Shown: positions 9,016-18,021, counted from the first letter of the stretch. The stretch is DNA of 50,987 nt from DATARH01 sp035309005 (GCA_035309005.1 DATGFP010000038.1:1-50987); one strand, 5' to 3'. Made by a program: numbers and translations. The notes: generated by a model not told the origin, from the sequence alone.

Positions 9016-10116
9016 ATGGGCTTCAATTGCGGCATCGTCGGCCTGCCCAACGTCGGCAAGTCGGCCCTTTTCAACGCGCTGACCGCGACCGAGGCGGCCG
9101 AGGCGACGAAATATCCATTTTCGACGCGCGAAGCCAATGTCGGGCGCGTCGCGGTGCCCGACGAGCGCCTGCAGGTCTGCGCCCGGCTCGCCAAATCGGT
9201 CAAGATCGTGCCGACCCAGCTCGAATTCGTCGACATCGCCGGGCTGGTGCGCGGCGCCTCGAAAGGGCAGGGGCTCGGCAACCAGTTTCTCGGCCATCTG
9301 CGCGAGGTCGACGCGATCGCCCACATCCTGCGCTGCTTCGAGGACGACAACATCGTCCATGTCGAGGGCTCGGTCGACCCGATCCGCGACGCCGAGACCG
9401 TCGAGACCGAACTGATGCTGGCTGATCTCGACAGCCTCGAGCGCCGCATCGTCGCGCTGGAAAAGCGCGTGCGCGGCGGCGACAAGGAGGCGCGCAGTCT
9501 GCTCGCCGTGATCGAGCCGGTGTTGGCGGGCCTGCAGGACGGCGTCCCGGCGCGCCGCGTCGCGCTCGCCCCCGAGCAGCAGGCCGAACTGAAGACGCTG
9601 CAGCTCTTGAGCGCCAAACCGATGCTTTACATCGCCAATGTCGACGAGGCGGCGGCCGCGAGCGGCAACCCGCTCAGCGCCCGCGTCGCCGACTACGCCG
9701 CCACCCAAAACTCGCCGGCAGTGACGATCTCGGCGGCGATCGAAGCCGAGCTCGCGATGCTCGCCGACCCGGGCGAGAAGGCGGAATTTCTCGCCGCCCT
9801 CGGGCTCGGCGAAACCGGCCTCGCCCAGGTCATCGGCGTCGGCTACACGCTCCTCGACCTGATCACCTTCCTGACCGCCGGGCCCAAGGAATCGCGCGCC
9901 TGGACGATCACCCGCGGCACCAAGGCGCCGCAAGCCGCGCGGGTCATCCACAGCGATTTCGAGAAGGGCTTCATCCGCGCCGAGACCATCGCCTACGCCG
10001 ATTTCGTCGCCTGCAACGGCGAGCAGGGCGCCAAGGACGCCGGCAAGATGCGTCTCGAAGGCGCCGAATACGTCGTGCACGACGGCGACGTCATGCATTT
10101 CCGCTTCAACGTGTGA
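9016..10116 (+). CDS. ychF: redox-regulated ATPase YchF (OLA1 family)
   Basis: This is a 366-residue Obg-type P-loop ATPase associated with ribosomes and stress responses. The start MGFNCGIVGLPNVGKSALFN holds the Walker A loop; FVDIAGLVRGASKGQGLGNQ is the switch region, and a central helical domain follows. The C-terminus is a TGS domain (TITRGTKAPQAARVIHSDF to DVMHFRFNV). I chose ATG 9016 rather than the upstream frame start because AAGGA precedes it and homologues begin MGF. It closes the prs-rplY-pth-ychF run. Confidence 0.96.
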   Translation: MGFNCGIVGLPNVGKSALFNALTATEAAEATKYPFSTREANVGRVAVPDERLQVCARLAKSVKIVPTQLEFVDIAGLVRGASKGQGLGNQFLGHLREVDAIAHILRCFEDDNIVHVEGSVDPIRDAETVETELMLADLDSLERRIVALEKRVRGGDKEARSLLAVIEPVLAGLQDGVPARRVALAPEQQAELKTLQLLSAKPMLYIANVDEAAAASGNPLSARVADYAATQNSPAVTISAAIEAELAMLADPGEKAEFLAALGLGETGLAQVIGVGYTLLDLITFLTAGPKESRAWTITRGTKAPQAARVIHSDFEKGFIRAETIAYADFVACNGEQGAKDAGKMRLEGAEYVVHDGDVMHFRFNV

Positions 10117-10160
10117 GCCGCCCCGCCGCCGACTTGAAGAGCGCCGCCGCTACATCTATG

Positions 10161-10177
10161 TAGTACCCGGTGTATTA
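10161..10177. promoter_or_regulatory. imperfect inverted repeat upstream of a toxin-antitoxin pair
   Basis: TAGTAC and GTATTA, 5 of 6 bases complementary, lie 5 bases apart just upstream of the GGAGG ribosome-binding site of the antitoxin gene at 10190. The position is typical of an autoregulatory operator for ribbon-helix-helix antitoxins. No binding data support this. Confidence 0.35.
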
Positions 10178-10189
10178 CGGAGGTGCGTT

Positions 10190-10432
10190 ATGTCCGCCCC
10201 GATCTCGATCAGGCTCGATGACCAGGTGCGCGCGGAACTGGAGGCGGAAGCCCGGGCGCGCCGCATCGGACTGGCGACCCTGCTGCGAGAAATCGCCAGC
10301 GACGCCGCCCGCCAGGTCAGGCGCAAGCGCATCCGCGAGCAAACCGCAGCCGTCGGCCGCTACGTCGCGAGCCATCCCGAGGCCAAGGAATTTTTCGAGT
10401 TCTGGGGCACCCCGCGCATCGAGGGGCTGTAG
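10190..10432 (+). CDS. CopG/ribbon-helix-helix-type antitoxin
   Basis: This 80-residue protein begins SAPISIRLDDQVRAELEAEA followed by GLATLLREIASDAAR. The short strand (ISIRLDD) and two helices fit a ribbon-helix-helix DNA-binding domain. The C-terminal part, from GRYVASHPEAKEFFEFWGTP onward, would wrap the toxin. It is followed 3 bp later by a MazF/PemK-like gene, so it is most likely the antitoxin and autorepressor. A strong GGAGG site precedes the ATG. Confidence 0.7.
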   Translation: MSAPISIRLDDQVRAELEAEARARRIGLATLLREIASDAARQVRRKRIREQTAAVGRYVASHPEAKEFFEFWGTPRIEGL

Positions 10433-10435
10433 CGC

Positions 10436-10789
10436 GTGCCGACGTTCGCTCCGGGCCAGATCGTTCTGGTCGATTGGCGCGACGCCCTACCGAAAGAACC
10501 CAACAAGCTGCGGCCGGCAATCGTCGTCGAGGACGCCCTGTTGTTCGATCCCGCCTATCCCAATCTTATCCTGGTGCCGCTCTCCGACGATGCCGATTTC
10601 GCGGTCGCCGATCTGGCGCTCGCGATCGACCCGACGCCCGAGAACGGCTGCACCAAGCGCTGCTACGCGCTGTCGCACTGCGTTACGACAAACTCCAAGA
10701 ATCGCGTGCAGCCGACGCCGTCGCGCGTCCTGCCGGAGCAGCTGCACGCGATCCGCCGCCAGATCGCGGTCGCGATCGGCGTCGAATAA
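10436..10789 (+). CDS. PemK/MazF-type endoribonuclease toxin
   Basis: This 117-residue protein starts at GTG and reads GQIVLVDWRDALPKEPNKLR then PAIVVEDALLF. This is the MazF/PemK barrel pattern, with the conserved basic residue in NKLRPAIVV and the following LVPLSDD strand. These toxins cleave mRNA. A segment with three cysteines (CTKRCYALSHC) is unusual for the family. It forms a two-gene module with the upstream RHH protein and is convergent with the bactofilin gene 8 bp away. Confidence 0.72.
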   Translation: MPTFAPGQIVLVDWRDALPKEPNKLRPAIVVEDALLFDPAYPNLILVPLSDDADFAVADLALAIDPTPENGCTKRCYALSHCVTTNSKNRVQPTPSRVLPEQLHAIRRQIAVAIGVE

Positions 10790-10796
10790 GGCGCCC

Positions 10797-11378
10797 TCAG
10801 AATGCGGCGCGGGCGCCCGGCATGTCGGAGATGAAGTCCTCGCCCGAATGCGGCTGGATGTCGCCCGAGATCTGGCCGCCGTTCTCGATCTCGATCTGGC
10901 CGTAGCGGATCGAGCCCGAGACCCGTCCGGTGGCGCGGATGAAGAGCCGCTTGCGAACGACGAGGTTGCCCTCGAAGCGGCCGCGCACTTCCGCTTCGTC
11001 GATCGTCGCGGAGCCCTTGAACAGCCCCGATTCGGCGATGTCGACATCCTGGCAGTTCTGCAAATTGGCTTCGACGCTGCCCTCGACGATCAGCCGGTCG
11101 CACGAGGTGATCTCGCCCGACAGCGAGATTTCGCGGCCGACGATCAGCTTGCGCGCCTCGTTGTCGCTGCGCCGCGGCATCGCCGCCGGCGGCGCGCCGG
11201 GGCGGGGCCCCGCTTCGGGCGGGCGGCCGGCCTCGACCGGCGGGCGCGGCGGCTCGGGGGCGCGCGGTGGCACCGGCATCGGCGTCGGCGCCCGGCTGAT
11301 CGGCGCGACGGTGGCCGGCGGCGCCGCGGGCCGAGCCGGCTTCATCGGGATGCCGAGATCGTCGGGTGCGTCGGCCAT
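10797..11378 (-). CDS. bactofilin (polymer-forming cytoskeletal protein)
   Basis: The central part (about residues 75-175 of 193) is a repetitive beta-helix: KLIVGREISLSGEITSCDRL, IVEGSVEAN, GLFKGSATIDEAEVRGRFEG and GSIRYGQIEIENGGQISGDI. The N-terminus is a long Pro/Ala/Arg-rich disordered tail. Bactofilins self-assemble without nucleotides into membrane-associated filaments that organise cell-wall enzymes. I used the ATG at 11378 because AGAGGA sits 8 bases upstream; an in-frame ATG at 11417 lacks a good site. Confidence 0.9.
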   Translation of the reverse strand: MADAPDDLGIPMKPARPAAPPATVAPISRAPTPMPVPPRAPEPPRPPVEAGRPPEAGPRPGAPPAAMPRRSDNEARKLIVGREISLSGEITSCDRLIVEGSVEANLQNCQDVDIAESGLFKGSATIDEAEVRGRFEGNLVVRKRLFIRATGRVSGSIRYGQIEIENGGQISGDIQPHSGEDFISDMPGARAAF

Positions 11379-11487
11379 ATTGCGATCCTCTGTTTCGGTT
11401 CTCTTCCGGGTGAACATGGAAGGGACAATCCATCAGTTGCTGTGGCAGGTCGTGGTTTCTTTGGGCGCGGCAGGGTGCTCCGGCTGA

Positions 11488-12174
11488 TTACTGTGAACTG
11501 GGCAGCGGCTCGGCGCGGCGCAGCCCCTCGAAAATGTGCAGCATGAACGCGGTCGCGATCACCGGCGCGATCAGGTTGACCAGCGGCACCGCGAACAACC
11601 CCGCGATCACCACGCCGCCGGCAAACACGCGCCGCGCAAAGTGCTGCCGCGCCGCCCGGGTTGCCGCCGGATCGAGCCGCCTCAATGCGACCACCTCGAA
11701 ATACTCGCGGCCGAGAAGATATCCGTTCAGCCCGAGGAAAACAAAAAAATTTATCCCCGGCGCCAGCAGATAGACCGGCAGCGCCAAGAGATTCACAAGG
11801 ATGGTGAGGCCCATAAGCCGCGCGCTCGCGATTATCGTCTCGCCAATCGGGGCGCGCCGGGCGGGGCCGCGGCCCGGATAGTCGAGCGACTCGACCGCGC
11901 CGGCGATTCGCTCAAGAAAAAGCCCGAGGACGAGGGTGGCGACCGCCGGAAACAGCAGCCAGCTCAGCGCCACAACCGCGAACGCGCCGAGGATGTCGAC
12001 GAGCCAGTCGAGCGGCCGCCAGCCGAACCGCACGCCGTGGTCGAGCGCGACCGCGACGCCGGTCCACAGTACGAGAAAGAGGAGGAGGGCGAGCCCCAGG
12101 CCGAGCCACACGATGCGGCGCAACGCCGGCGCCCCCAGGTCACGAAAGGCGCGAGCCAGCGCGACGAGCATCAC
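11488..12174 (-). CDS. EI24-domain (CysZ-like) membrane protein
   Basis: This 228-residue integral membrane protein has about four hydrophobic stretches: IVWLGLGLALLLFLVLW, ILGAFAVVALSWLLFPAV, ILVNLLALPVYLLAPGINF and AGGVVIAGLFAVPLVNLI. The signature NGYLLGREYFEVVALRR lies near residues 155-171. The family includes CysZ sulfate transporters, but most alphaproteobacterial members are uncharacterised; I do not assign a substrate. It is transcribed away from the PfkB kinase gene. Confidence 0.85.
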   Translation of the reverse strand: MMLVALARAFRDLGAPALRRIVWLGLGLALLLFLVLWTGVAVALDHGVRFGWRPLDWLVDILGAFAVVALSWLLFPAVATLVLGLFLERIAGAVESLDYPGRGPARRAPIGETIIASARLMGLTILVNLLALPVYLLAPGINFFVFLGLNGYLLGREYFEVVALRRLDPAATRAARQHFARRVFAGGVVIAGLFAVPLVNLIAPVIATAFMLHIFEGLRRAEPLPSSQ

Positions 12175-12228
12175 CGCTTCTACGCGAAGCGCCGCCAGCG
12201 GCCAATGGCGAATCTCGCGGGCGCCGGC

Positions 12229-12256
12229 TTGCCGGGCGGCGCAATGACCCTATACT
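12229..12256 (+). promoter_or_regulatory. candidate sigma-70 promoter for the PfkB kinase gene
   Basis: TTGCCG (12229-12234) and TATACT (12251-12256) are separated by 16 bases and lie 34 bases upstream of the ATG at 12290. Both boxes are close to consensus in an otherwise GC-rich stretch. Predicted by eye only. Confidence 0.45.
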
Positions 12257-12289
12257 CCGCGCCCTTCGCCGCCAGCAGGAACCAGCCGC

Positions 12290-13285
12290 ATGAATTCCGC
12301 CGCCCTCGACGTCGTCGGCATCGGCAACGCGATCGTCGATGTGATCGCCCATGCCGACGAGCGGTTTCTCGCCGATGAGGGCCTGGCCCCCGGCGCGATG
12401 ACGCTGATCGACGCCGAGCGCGCCGAACTCCTCTACCGCAAGATGGGGCCGGCGATCGAAAGCTCGGGCGGCTCGGCCGGCAACACGATGGCCGGGTTGG
12501 CCTCGTTGGGCGGCGCCGGCGGCTATATCGGCAAGGTGCGCGACGATATTCTGGGCGAGGTCTTCCGCCACGACATCACCGCGGTCGGCGTGCGCTTCCC
12601 GACCCCGGCGGCGACCGCGGGACCCGGCACCGCGCGCTGCCTTATCATGGTGACGCCGGACGGGCAGCGCACGATGGCGACCTATCTCGGCGCCTGCGTC
12701 CAGCTTGGGCCGGACGACATCGACGCGGCGCTGATCGGCGCCGCCCGGGTCACCTATCTCGAGGGCTACCTGTTCGATCCGCCGCTCGCGCAGGAAGCCT
12801 TCCGCGCCGCCGCGGCGATCGCCCACGGCGCCGGCCGACAGGTCGCGCTGAGCCTCTCCGACCCGTTCTGCGTCGGGCGCCACCGCGCCGCCTTTCGCGA
12901 GCTCGTGATGGGCGAAGTCGACATCCTCTTCGCCAACGAAGCGGAAATCTGCTCGCTCTACGAAACCGACAGCTTCGCCACGGCGGCGGCGGCGGTGCAG
13001 GGCCACGTCGCGATCGCGGCCCTGACCCGCAGCGCCCACGGCAGCCTCGTCGTCGCCGGCGGCGCGGCGCACAGCGTGCCGGCGGCGCCGGTCGAACACG
13101 TCGTCGACACCACCGGCGCGGGCGACCTTTATGCCGCGGGCTTCCTCTACGGCTTGACCCGCGGCCTCGCGCTCCCCATTTGCGGCGCAGTCGGCAGCGT
13201 TTGCGCCGCCGAAATCATCAGCCATGTCGGCGCCCGGCCGGAGGTCGCGCTGTCCGGGCTTGTCGAGGCGGCGGGCCTCCTCTGA
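12290..13285 (+). CDS. PfkB-family sugar/nucleoside kinase, probably adenosine kinase
   Basis: This 331-residue ribokinase-fold protein has GIGNAIVDVIA at the start, SSGGSAGNTMAGLASLGG near residues 62-79 (substrate-side GG motif), and DTTGAGDLYAAGFLYG near residues 269-284, which contains the anion hole and catalytic Asp. Close alphaproteobacterial relatives are annotated as adenosine kinases, which phosphorylate adenosine to AMP; the exact substrate is inferred. It is followed by typA, 33 bp later. Confidence 0.85.
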   Translation: MNSAALDVVGIGNAIVDVIAHADERFLADEGLAPGAMTLIDAERAELLYRKMGPAIESSGGSAGNTMAGLASLGGAGGYIGKVRDDILGEVFRHDITAVGVRFPTPAATAGPGTARCLIMVTPDGQRTMATYLGACVQLGPDDIDAALIGAARVTYLEGYLFDPPLAQEAFRAAAAIAHGAGRQVALSLSDPFCVGRHRAAFRELVMGEVDILFANEAEICSLYETDSFATAAAAVQGHVAIAALTRSAHGSLVVAGGAAHSVPAAPVEHVVDTTGAGDLYAAGFLYGLTRGLALPICGAVGSVCAAEIISHVGARPEVALSGLVEAAGLL

Positions 13286-13318
13286 GCGCTCTGCCGCCGC
13301 TTTTGCGTTCAGGATCAC

Positions 13319-15172
13319 ATGGACATCCGCAACATCGCGATCATCGCGCATGTCGACCACGGCAAGACGACGCTGGTCGACCAGCTGCTGCGGCAATCGG
13401 GCTCGTTCCGCGCCAACCAGCAGGTCGCCGAGCGCGCCCTCGATTCCAACGAGCTTGAGCGTGAGCGCGGCATCACGATCCTCGCCAAGTGCACCTCGGT
13501 CGTGTGGAAGGACGTGCGCATCAACATCGTCGACACACCCGGCCACTCCGATTTCGGCGGCGAGGTCGAGCGCATCCTCGGCATGGTCGACGGCGTTCTC
13601 GTGCTGGTCGACGCCGCCGAAGGCCCGATGCCGCAGACCAAGTTCGTCGTCGGCAAGGCCCTGGCGCGCGGCCTCAAGCCGATCGTCGTCATCAACAAGG
13701 TCGACCGCCCGGACGGCCGCCCCTCGGAAGTGCACAACGAGGTCTTCGACCTCTTCGCGCTGTTGGACGCGAGCGAGGCGCAGCTCGATTTCCCGACCCT
13801 CTTCGCCTCCGGCCGCGACGGCTGGGCGGTCGCCGACCTCGCCACCCTGGAACACAAGCGCGGCCGCGACCTGGCGCCGCTGTTCGACCTGATCGTCGCG
13901 CATGTGCCGCCGCCAAATCTTGGCGCGGACGGGGCCGATCCCGACGCGCCCTTCGCGATGCTGGCGACGACGCTCGATTACGACCCGTTCTTGGGGCGCG
14001 TCTTGACCGGGCGCATCCATTCCGGGGTCGCCCGCCTCAACATGGCCGTGAAATCATTGAGCCGCGACGGCCGCACGATCGAGCAGGCGCGGCTGACGAA
14101 ACTCCTGGCCTATCGCGGGCTCGAACGCCGCGCCGCCGAGGAAGCCCGCGCCGGCGACATCATCGCGGTCGCCGGTCTCGCCGAAACCACCGTCGCCGAC
14201 ACGATCTGCGCCCCCGAGGTGACGACCGCGCTGCCGGCCGACCCGATCGACCCACCGACGCTGTCGATGACGTTCTCGGTCAACGACAGCCCGCTCGCCG
14301 GGCGCGACGGCAGCAAGGTCACCTCGCGGGTCATCGCCGAGCGCCTCCACCGCGAGGCCGAGGGCAATGTCGCGATCAAGGTGCGCGAGAGCGCCGAGAA
14401 GGATGCGATCGAGGTCGCCGGGCGGGGCGAATTGCAACTCGGCGTCCTGATCGAGACGATGCGCCGCGAAGGCTACGAGATGTCGATCTCGCGCCCGCGC
14501 GTGCTCTTTCGCACCGATCCGGTGAGCGGCCAGCGGCAGGAGCCGATCGAAGAGGTCATCGTCGACGTCGACGAGGATTTCGCCGGCATCGTCGTCGACA
14601 AGATGAGCCGCCGCAAGGCCGAGATGCAGGAGATGCGGCCCTCGGGCGGCGGCAAATTGCGGCTGTCGTTTCTGGCGCCGACCCGCGGGCTCATCGGCTA
14701 CCACGGCGAATTTCTCACCGACACCCGCGGTAGCGGCGTGATGAGCCGGCTGTTTCACGGCTATGCCCCCTTCAAGGGGCCGCTCGAGGGGCGGCGCAAC
14801 GGCGTCCTCATTTCCAATTCGCAGGGCGCCACGGTGGCCTACGCGCTGTGGAACCTGGAAGAGCGCGGGCCGCTCTTCATCGGTCCGGGCACCGATACCT
14901 ACGCCGGGATGATCGTCGGCGCTCACAGCCGCGGCAACGATCTCGACGTCAACCCGCTGAAGGGCAAGCAGCTGACCAACATCCGCACGACCTCGAAGGA
15001 CGAGGCGGTAAAGCTGACGCCGCCCGTGCAGATGAGCCTCGAAGAGGCGATCGCCTATATCGAGGACGACGAGCTCGTCGAGGTGACGCCAAAGGCGATC
15101 CGGCTGCGTAAGCGCCTCCTCGACTTCAACGACCGCCGCCGGGCCAACCGCGCGGCGGCGGCGGCGGAGTAA
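13319..15172 (+). CDS. typA: translational GTPase TypA/BipA
   Basis: This 617-residue ribosome-binding GTPase helps 50S assembly and stress adaptation. G motifs are AHVDHGKTTLVDQLLRQSG near residue 10, RERGITI, DTPGHSDFGGEVER and NKVDRPDGR. The EF-G-like domains follow, and the BipA-specific C-terminus shows GLIGYHGEFLTDTRGSGVMS then AHSRGNDLDVNPLKGKQLTN. It begins MDIRNIAIIAHVDHGKTT. Its last 47 bp overlap the 3' end of the convergent O-antigen ligase gene. Confidence 0.97.
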   Translation: MDIRNIAIIAHVDHGKTTLVDQLLRQSGSFRANQQVAERALDSNELERERGITILAKCTSVVWKDVRINIVDTPGHSDFGGEVERILGMVDGVLVLVDAAEGPMPQTKFVVGKALARGLKPIVVINKVDRPDGRPSEVHNEVFDLFALLDASEAQLDFPTLFASGRDGWAVADLATLEHKRGRDLAPLFDLIVAHVPPPNLGADGADPDAPFAMLATTLDYDPFLGRVLTGRIHSGVARLNMAVKSLSRDGRTIEQARLTKLLAYRGLERRAAEEARAGDIIAVAGLAETTVADTICAPEVTTALPADPIDPPTLSMTFSVNDSPLAGRDGSKVTSRVIAERLHREAEGNVAIKVRESAEKDAIEVAGRGELQLGVLIETMRREGYEMSISRPRVLFRTDPVSGQRQEPIEEVIVDVDEDFAGIVVDKMSRRKAEMQEMRPSGGGKLRLSFLAPTRGLIGYHGEFLTDTRGSGVMSRLFHGYAPFKGPLEGRRNGVLISNSQGATVAYALWNLEERGPLFIGPGTDTYAGMIVGAHSRGNDLDVNPLKGKQLTNIRTTSKDEAVKLTPPVQMSLEEAIAYIEDDELVEVTPKAIRLRKRLLDFNDRRRANRAAAAAE

Positions 15173-16340
15173 TTGCAACGCGCGCCATGACGCTGACCGC
15201 GAAGAGCGCCAGTGCCAGCGTCGCCAGCCACCATTCCTCCCAGATGCCCCAGCCGGAGCCGGCGATCGCCAGCGCCGCCGCGAGGCTGCCGCCGGAAGCC
15301 GCGCGGTAAAGCCGCGGCCACGCCGCCGCGCCGAGCCGCAGCCACAACAACCCGACGAGGAGCGCGGTCAGCGCCGCGCCCGGCGCCCCGAGCTCGAGCC
15401 AGACCTGCAGCGCCGCGTCGTGCGGGTGGAGCGGCAGCCAGTCCTGTCCCGGGCGGATTTCGACCTTGCCACCGGGGATCGCGCGTGCCGTATCGAGCCC
15501 CCAGCCAAGGAGCGGCCGCTCGGCGATGCGGTCGCCGGTGAAGGACCAGATCAACAGCCGATGCCCAGCGGAATTCTTGAAGGCGTCGACCCGGGCGAAA
15601 AGCGCCGGCGAATGCGCGAGGCGCGGCAGCGTCACCGGCGCCGTCAGGATCGCGAGCGCCGCCGCCACCGCCGCGACGCGCGTCACTGCGGCGGGCCGCC
15701 AGTAGACGAGCGCCGCCACCGGCAGGCTCAGCCCAAGCGCGAGCTTCGCGCTGGTGTCGTCGAGCAGGCCGACCGCGGCGCCGACGCCTAGCGCGGCCAG
15801 GGCGGCGAGGACCGCCCGGCCGCGGCACAGGAGCAGCGCGCCGGCCGGCAACAGAAAGAGCGTCAGCCATGCCGCCACCGAGTTGAGGCGCGGCGCCGCG
15901 AACGGGCGGACCGTGACGTAGCGGGCGAGGCCGCCGGCGCTCGCCAAATCGTAGAGCGCGAGCCCAATGCCAAGCGCCGATCCGGCGAAGAGGCAAGCGG
16001 CGAGGCGGCGCGGCGCGGCGACCCGCCCGGCCGCCGCGGCGAGCGCCAGGGCGGCGGCGGCGAGGCCGGCGAGGCGCAATTCGAGGACAAGGCTGCGCCA
16101 CGGTGTGATCGACCAGGCGGCCGACAGCAGCGCCCACAGTAATAGGGCGGCGATGAGCGCCGCCGGCAGGCGCAGCCCGGCGAAGCGTCGCGGTGGCGAG
16201 GCCGCGACTAGCCCCGCCGCGCACAACCCGGCGACCCCAACGAGCGCCGCCGCGCCGCGCGGCACCACGGCCAGGAGCGGCGGCAGCAGGAAAGCGCAAG
16301 CGTCGAGCCCCGCTTCGCAGGCGCGGCGGAGCGCGGGCAT
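15126..16340 (-). CDS. O-antigen ligase / Wzy-type membrane protein
   Basis: This is a polytopic membrane protein of about 404 residues, with roughly ten or more Ala/Leu-rich helices. The signature for the Wzy_C/WaaL family is a periplasmic loop containing RLLIWSFTGDRIAERPLLGW, then LPLHPHDAALQVWLELGAPG. The family polymerises or ligates glycan chains to lipid A-core or other acceptors. I used the ATG at 16340 (MPALRRACEA), because residues added by longer frames are Arg/Pro-rich and soluble. The stop lies inside the 3' end of typA, a convergent overlap. Confidence 0.8.
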   Translation of the reverse strand: MPALRRACEAGLDACAFLLPPLLAVVPRGAAALVGVAGLCAAGLVAASPPRRFAGLRLPAALIAALLLWALLSAAWSITPWRSLVLELRLAGLAAAALALAAAAGRVAAPRRLAACLFAGSALGIGLALYDLASAGGLARYVTVRPFAAPRLNSVAAWLTLFLLPAGALLLCRGRAVLAALAALGVGAAVGLLDDTSAKLALGLSLPVAALVYWRPAAVTRVAAVAAALAILTAPVTLPRLAHSPALFARVDAFKNSAGHRLLIWSFTGDRIAERPLLGWGLDTARAIPGGKVEIRPGQDWLPLHPHDAALQVWLELGAPGAALTALLVGLLWLRLGAAAWPRLYRAASGGSLAAALAIAGSGWGIWEEWWLATLALALFAVSVMARVAITPPPPPRGWPGGGR

Positions 16341-16577
16341 CGCACCGCCGGCGCCATTCGGCGCGCGCTCTGACTTGGCCGGCTCGCTGACGATGGCGCA
16401 CTCCCGTCCCGGTCCGCCCTGGCGCGCGGCGGGGCGCAGAATATGGCAAAACCGCGCGTGCCACCAGCCGGCCGCCCTGGGGCCGGGCCGCGGATTTTCG
16501 CCGCGCTCGCGGAACCAAAGGCAGCGCGGCGGCGTCACGCAGGCGAGGCGGCTAGCAACGGATTGAGGAGAGGAGCC

Positions 16578-16799
16578 ATGGCGAGGCATCAAAGCTCGGG
16601 GCAGCAGAAGACGGTCGAGCGCGTCATGCACGAATTCAAGCACGGCGAACTGAAGACCGCCCGCGGCAAGAGCAAGGTCAAGAACCCGAAGCAGGCGATC
16701 GCGATCGCGCTGCATGAGGCGGGCGCCTCGAAATACCAGAGCGCGCAGGAAAACCAGCGCAATTTGCGCCGCACCAAGGCCAAGGAACGCCGCCGCTAG
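16578..16799 (+). CDS. DUF6496 small basic protein
   Basis: The predicted protein is 73 residues and strongly basic. KTVERVMHEFKHGELKTARG then KVKNPKQAIAIALHEA matches DUF6496, whose hallmark is a K/R-rich segment with KQAIAIALxEA. Its function is not established; nucleic-acid binding is plausible from charge. GAGGAGAGGAG provides a strong ribosome-binding site before the ATG. The sequence following its stop codon looks like the remains of an extra C-terminal domain, described separately. Confidence 0.75.
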   Translation: MARHQSSGQQKTVERVMHEFKHGELKTARGKSKVKNPKQAIAIALHEAGASKYQSAQENQRNLRRTKAKERRR

Positions 16800-16902
16800 A
16801 CCTAGACCAAGGCCGAGCTTTACGCCGAGGCGAAGCGCCGCAACATCGCCGGCCGATCGAGGATGGACAAGGGCGAATTGCAGCGCGCGCTGGGCCGCTA
16901 GA
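16800..16902 (+). pseudogene. decayed C-terminal domain behind the DUF6496 gene
   Basis: Reading on in frame after the DUF6496 stop gives Thr, a second stop, then TKAELYAEAKRRNIAGRSK. After one extra G the adjacent frame gives MDKGELQRALGR and a stop. Joined, this is the helix-loop-helix pattern (xKAELYxEAxxxxIxGRSxMxKxELxRALGR) seen in short Rho-N-like domains of small basic proteins. Two stops plus a one-base shift indicate a non-functional remnant. Confidence 0.6.
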
Positions 16903-17019
16903 TTTCGCCGAAATTCGCTAGATTTCGCCCCGGGCGGTTTTTGGCTCGCGCCATCGCCGCTCGTCGCGGCACACTGCGCACATGGCCGCGCAGGGCGACC
17001 GCAGAGGGGCGAAACTGAG

Positions 17020-17973
17020 ATGCAATTCGGGTTCAACCTGCCGAACAGCGGCGCGCTGGCGGCGCCCGAGATCATGCTGCGGCTGGCGCGCGAGGGCGAG
17101 GCGCTCGGCTACGATTACCTGACCGTGACCGACCACGTCGCGCTGCCCGACATGGCCGAGCCCGGCTATCCCTATTCCGAAAGCGGCGCGTTCTATTCGT
17201 TGGACAGCGCGCATCGCCACGAGATGCTGACGCTTGCCGCCTGGCTCGCCGGCGTCACCCGGCGCGTGCGCCTCGTGCTGGCGGTGCTGGTGGTGCCGCA
17301 CCGCCCGGCGGTGCTGGCGGCGAAGCAGCTGGCGACGATCGATGTTCTGTCGAAGGGGCGGCTCACGGTCGGGATCGGCGCCGGCTGGCTGAAAGCTGAG
17401 TTCGATGCGGTCGTGACGACCCCCTTCGCCGAGCGCGGCGCCGTGACGGATGAATATGTCGCCGCGTTCCGCACGCTGTGGACCGAGAAGAAGCCGGTGA
17501 TCGACGGACGCTACGTGCATTACGACCGGCTGCTGCTGGAGCCGAAGCCGGTGCAGAAGCCGCATCCGCCGATCTGGGTCGGCGGCGAGAGCGGCCCCTC
17601 ATTGCGCCGCGCCGCGCGGCTCGGCGACGCGTGGTATCCGATCGGCACCAACAACGCCCATCCGCTCGACTCGCTGGCGCGCTACCGCGCTGGCATCGAG
17701 CGTCTGCGCCGCGCCACCGAGGCGGCCGGCCGCAAGCGCGACGCGGTGGCGCTGACCTACCGGGTCAAACGCACCGGCGACGCGCTGCCGCCGCGCGCCT
17801 CCGACGGCGAGCGCCGCCTCTTCTCCGGCAGCGAGGCCGACATCGTCGGCGACATCCACGCCCTCGAGGATCTCGGCGTCACCGCGATCGACTTCGATTT
17901 CGAGCGGCCCGAGGAGAGCGCCGTCCGCGCCGAGATGCGCGCGTTCCGCGAGCGGGTACTGGCGCTCGTATAG
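17020..17973 (+). CDS. LLM-class (luciferase-like) F420-dependent oxidoreductase
   Basis: This 317-residue TIM-barrel protein begins MQFGFNLPNSGALAAPEIML. It has GYDYLTVTDHVALP near residues 30-43, a nonprolyl cis-peptide region around RVRLVLAVLVVPHRPAVLAA, and TVGIGAGWLKAEFDA near 120-134. PHPPIWVGGESGPSLRRAAR follows near 185-204. These fit the TIGR03619-like group; cofactor (F420 or FMN) and substrate are not determined. The last 15 codons overlap the first copy of a 46-bp direct repeat, so the present C-terminus (…VLALV) may be a replaced one. Confidence 0.85.
   Translation: MQFGFNLPNSGALAAPEIMLRLAREGEALGYDYLTVTDHVALPDMAEPGYPYSESGAFYSLDSAHRHEMLTLAAWLAGVTRRVRLVLAVLVVPHRPAVLAAKQLATIDVLSKGRLTVGIGAGWLKAEFDAVVTTPFAERGAVTDEYVAAFRTLWTEKKPVIDGRYVHYDRLLLEPKPVQKPHPPIWVGGESGPSLRRAARLGDAWYPIGTNNAHPLDSLARYRAGIERLRRATEAAGRKRDAVALTYRVKRTGDALPPRASDGERRLFSGSEADIVGDIHALEDLGVTAIDFDFERPEESAVRAEMRAFRERVLALV
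17919..17964. repeat. direct repeat copy 1, at the 3' end of the LLM gene
   Basis: These 46 bp match 18724-18769 in the same orientation with two mismatches. They encode AVRAEMRAFRERVLA of the oxidoreductase. The two copies are 805 bp apart and bracket the MNT/HEPN gene pair. Confidence 0.9.
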
Positions 17974-18021
17974 GCAACCCACTATCTGTCGCCGGTGCGG
18001 ATTTGCACGAAGGAGAAGCCG

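Noticed and set aside
12140..14020. A 626-codon minus-strand frame opposite the PfkB kinase and typA
   Set aside because: Both plus-strand genes carry full sets of conserved motifs; the frame has no start context or recognisable domain.
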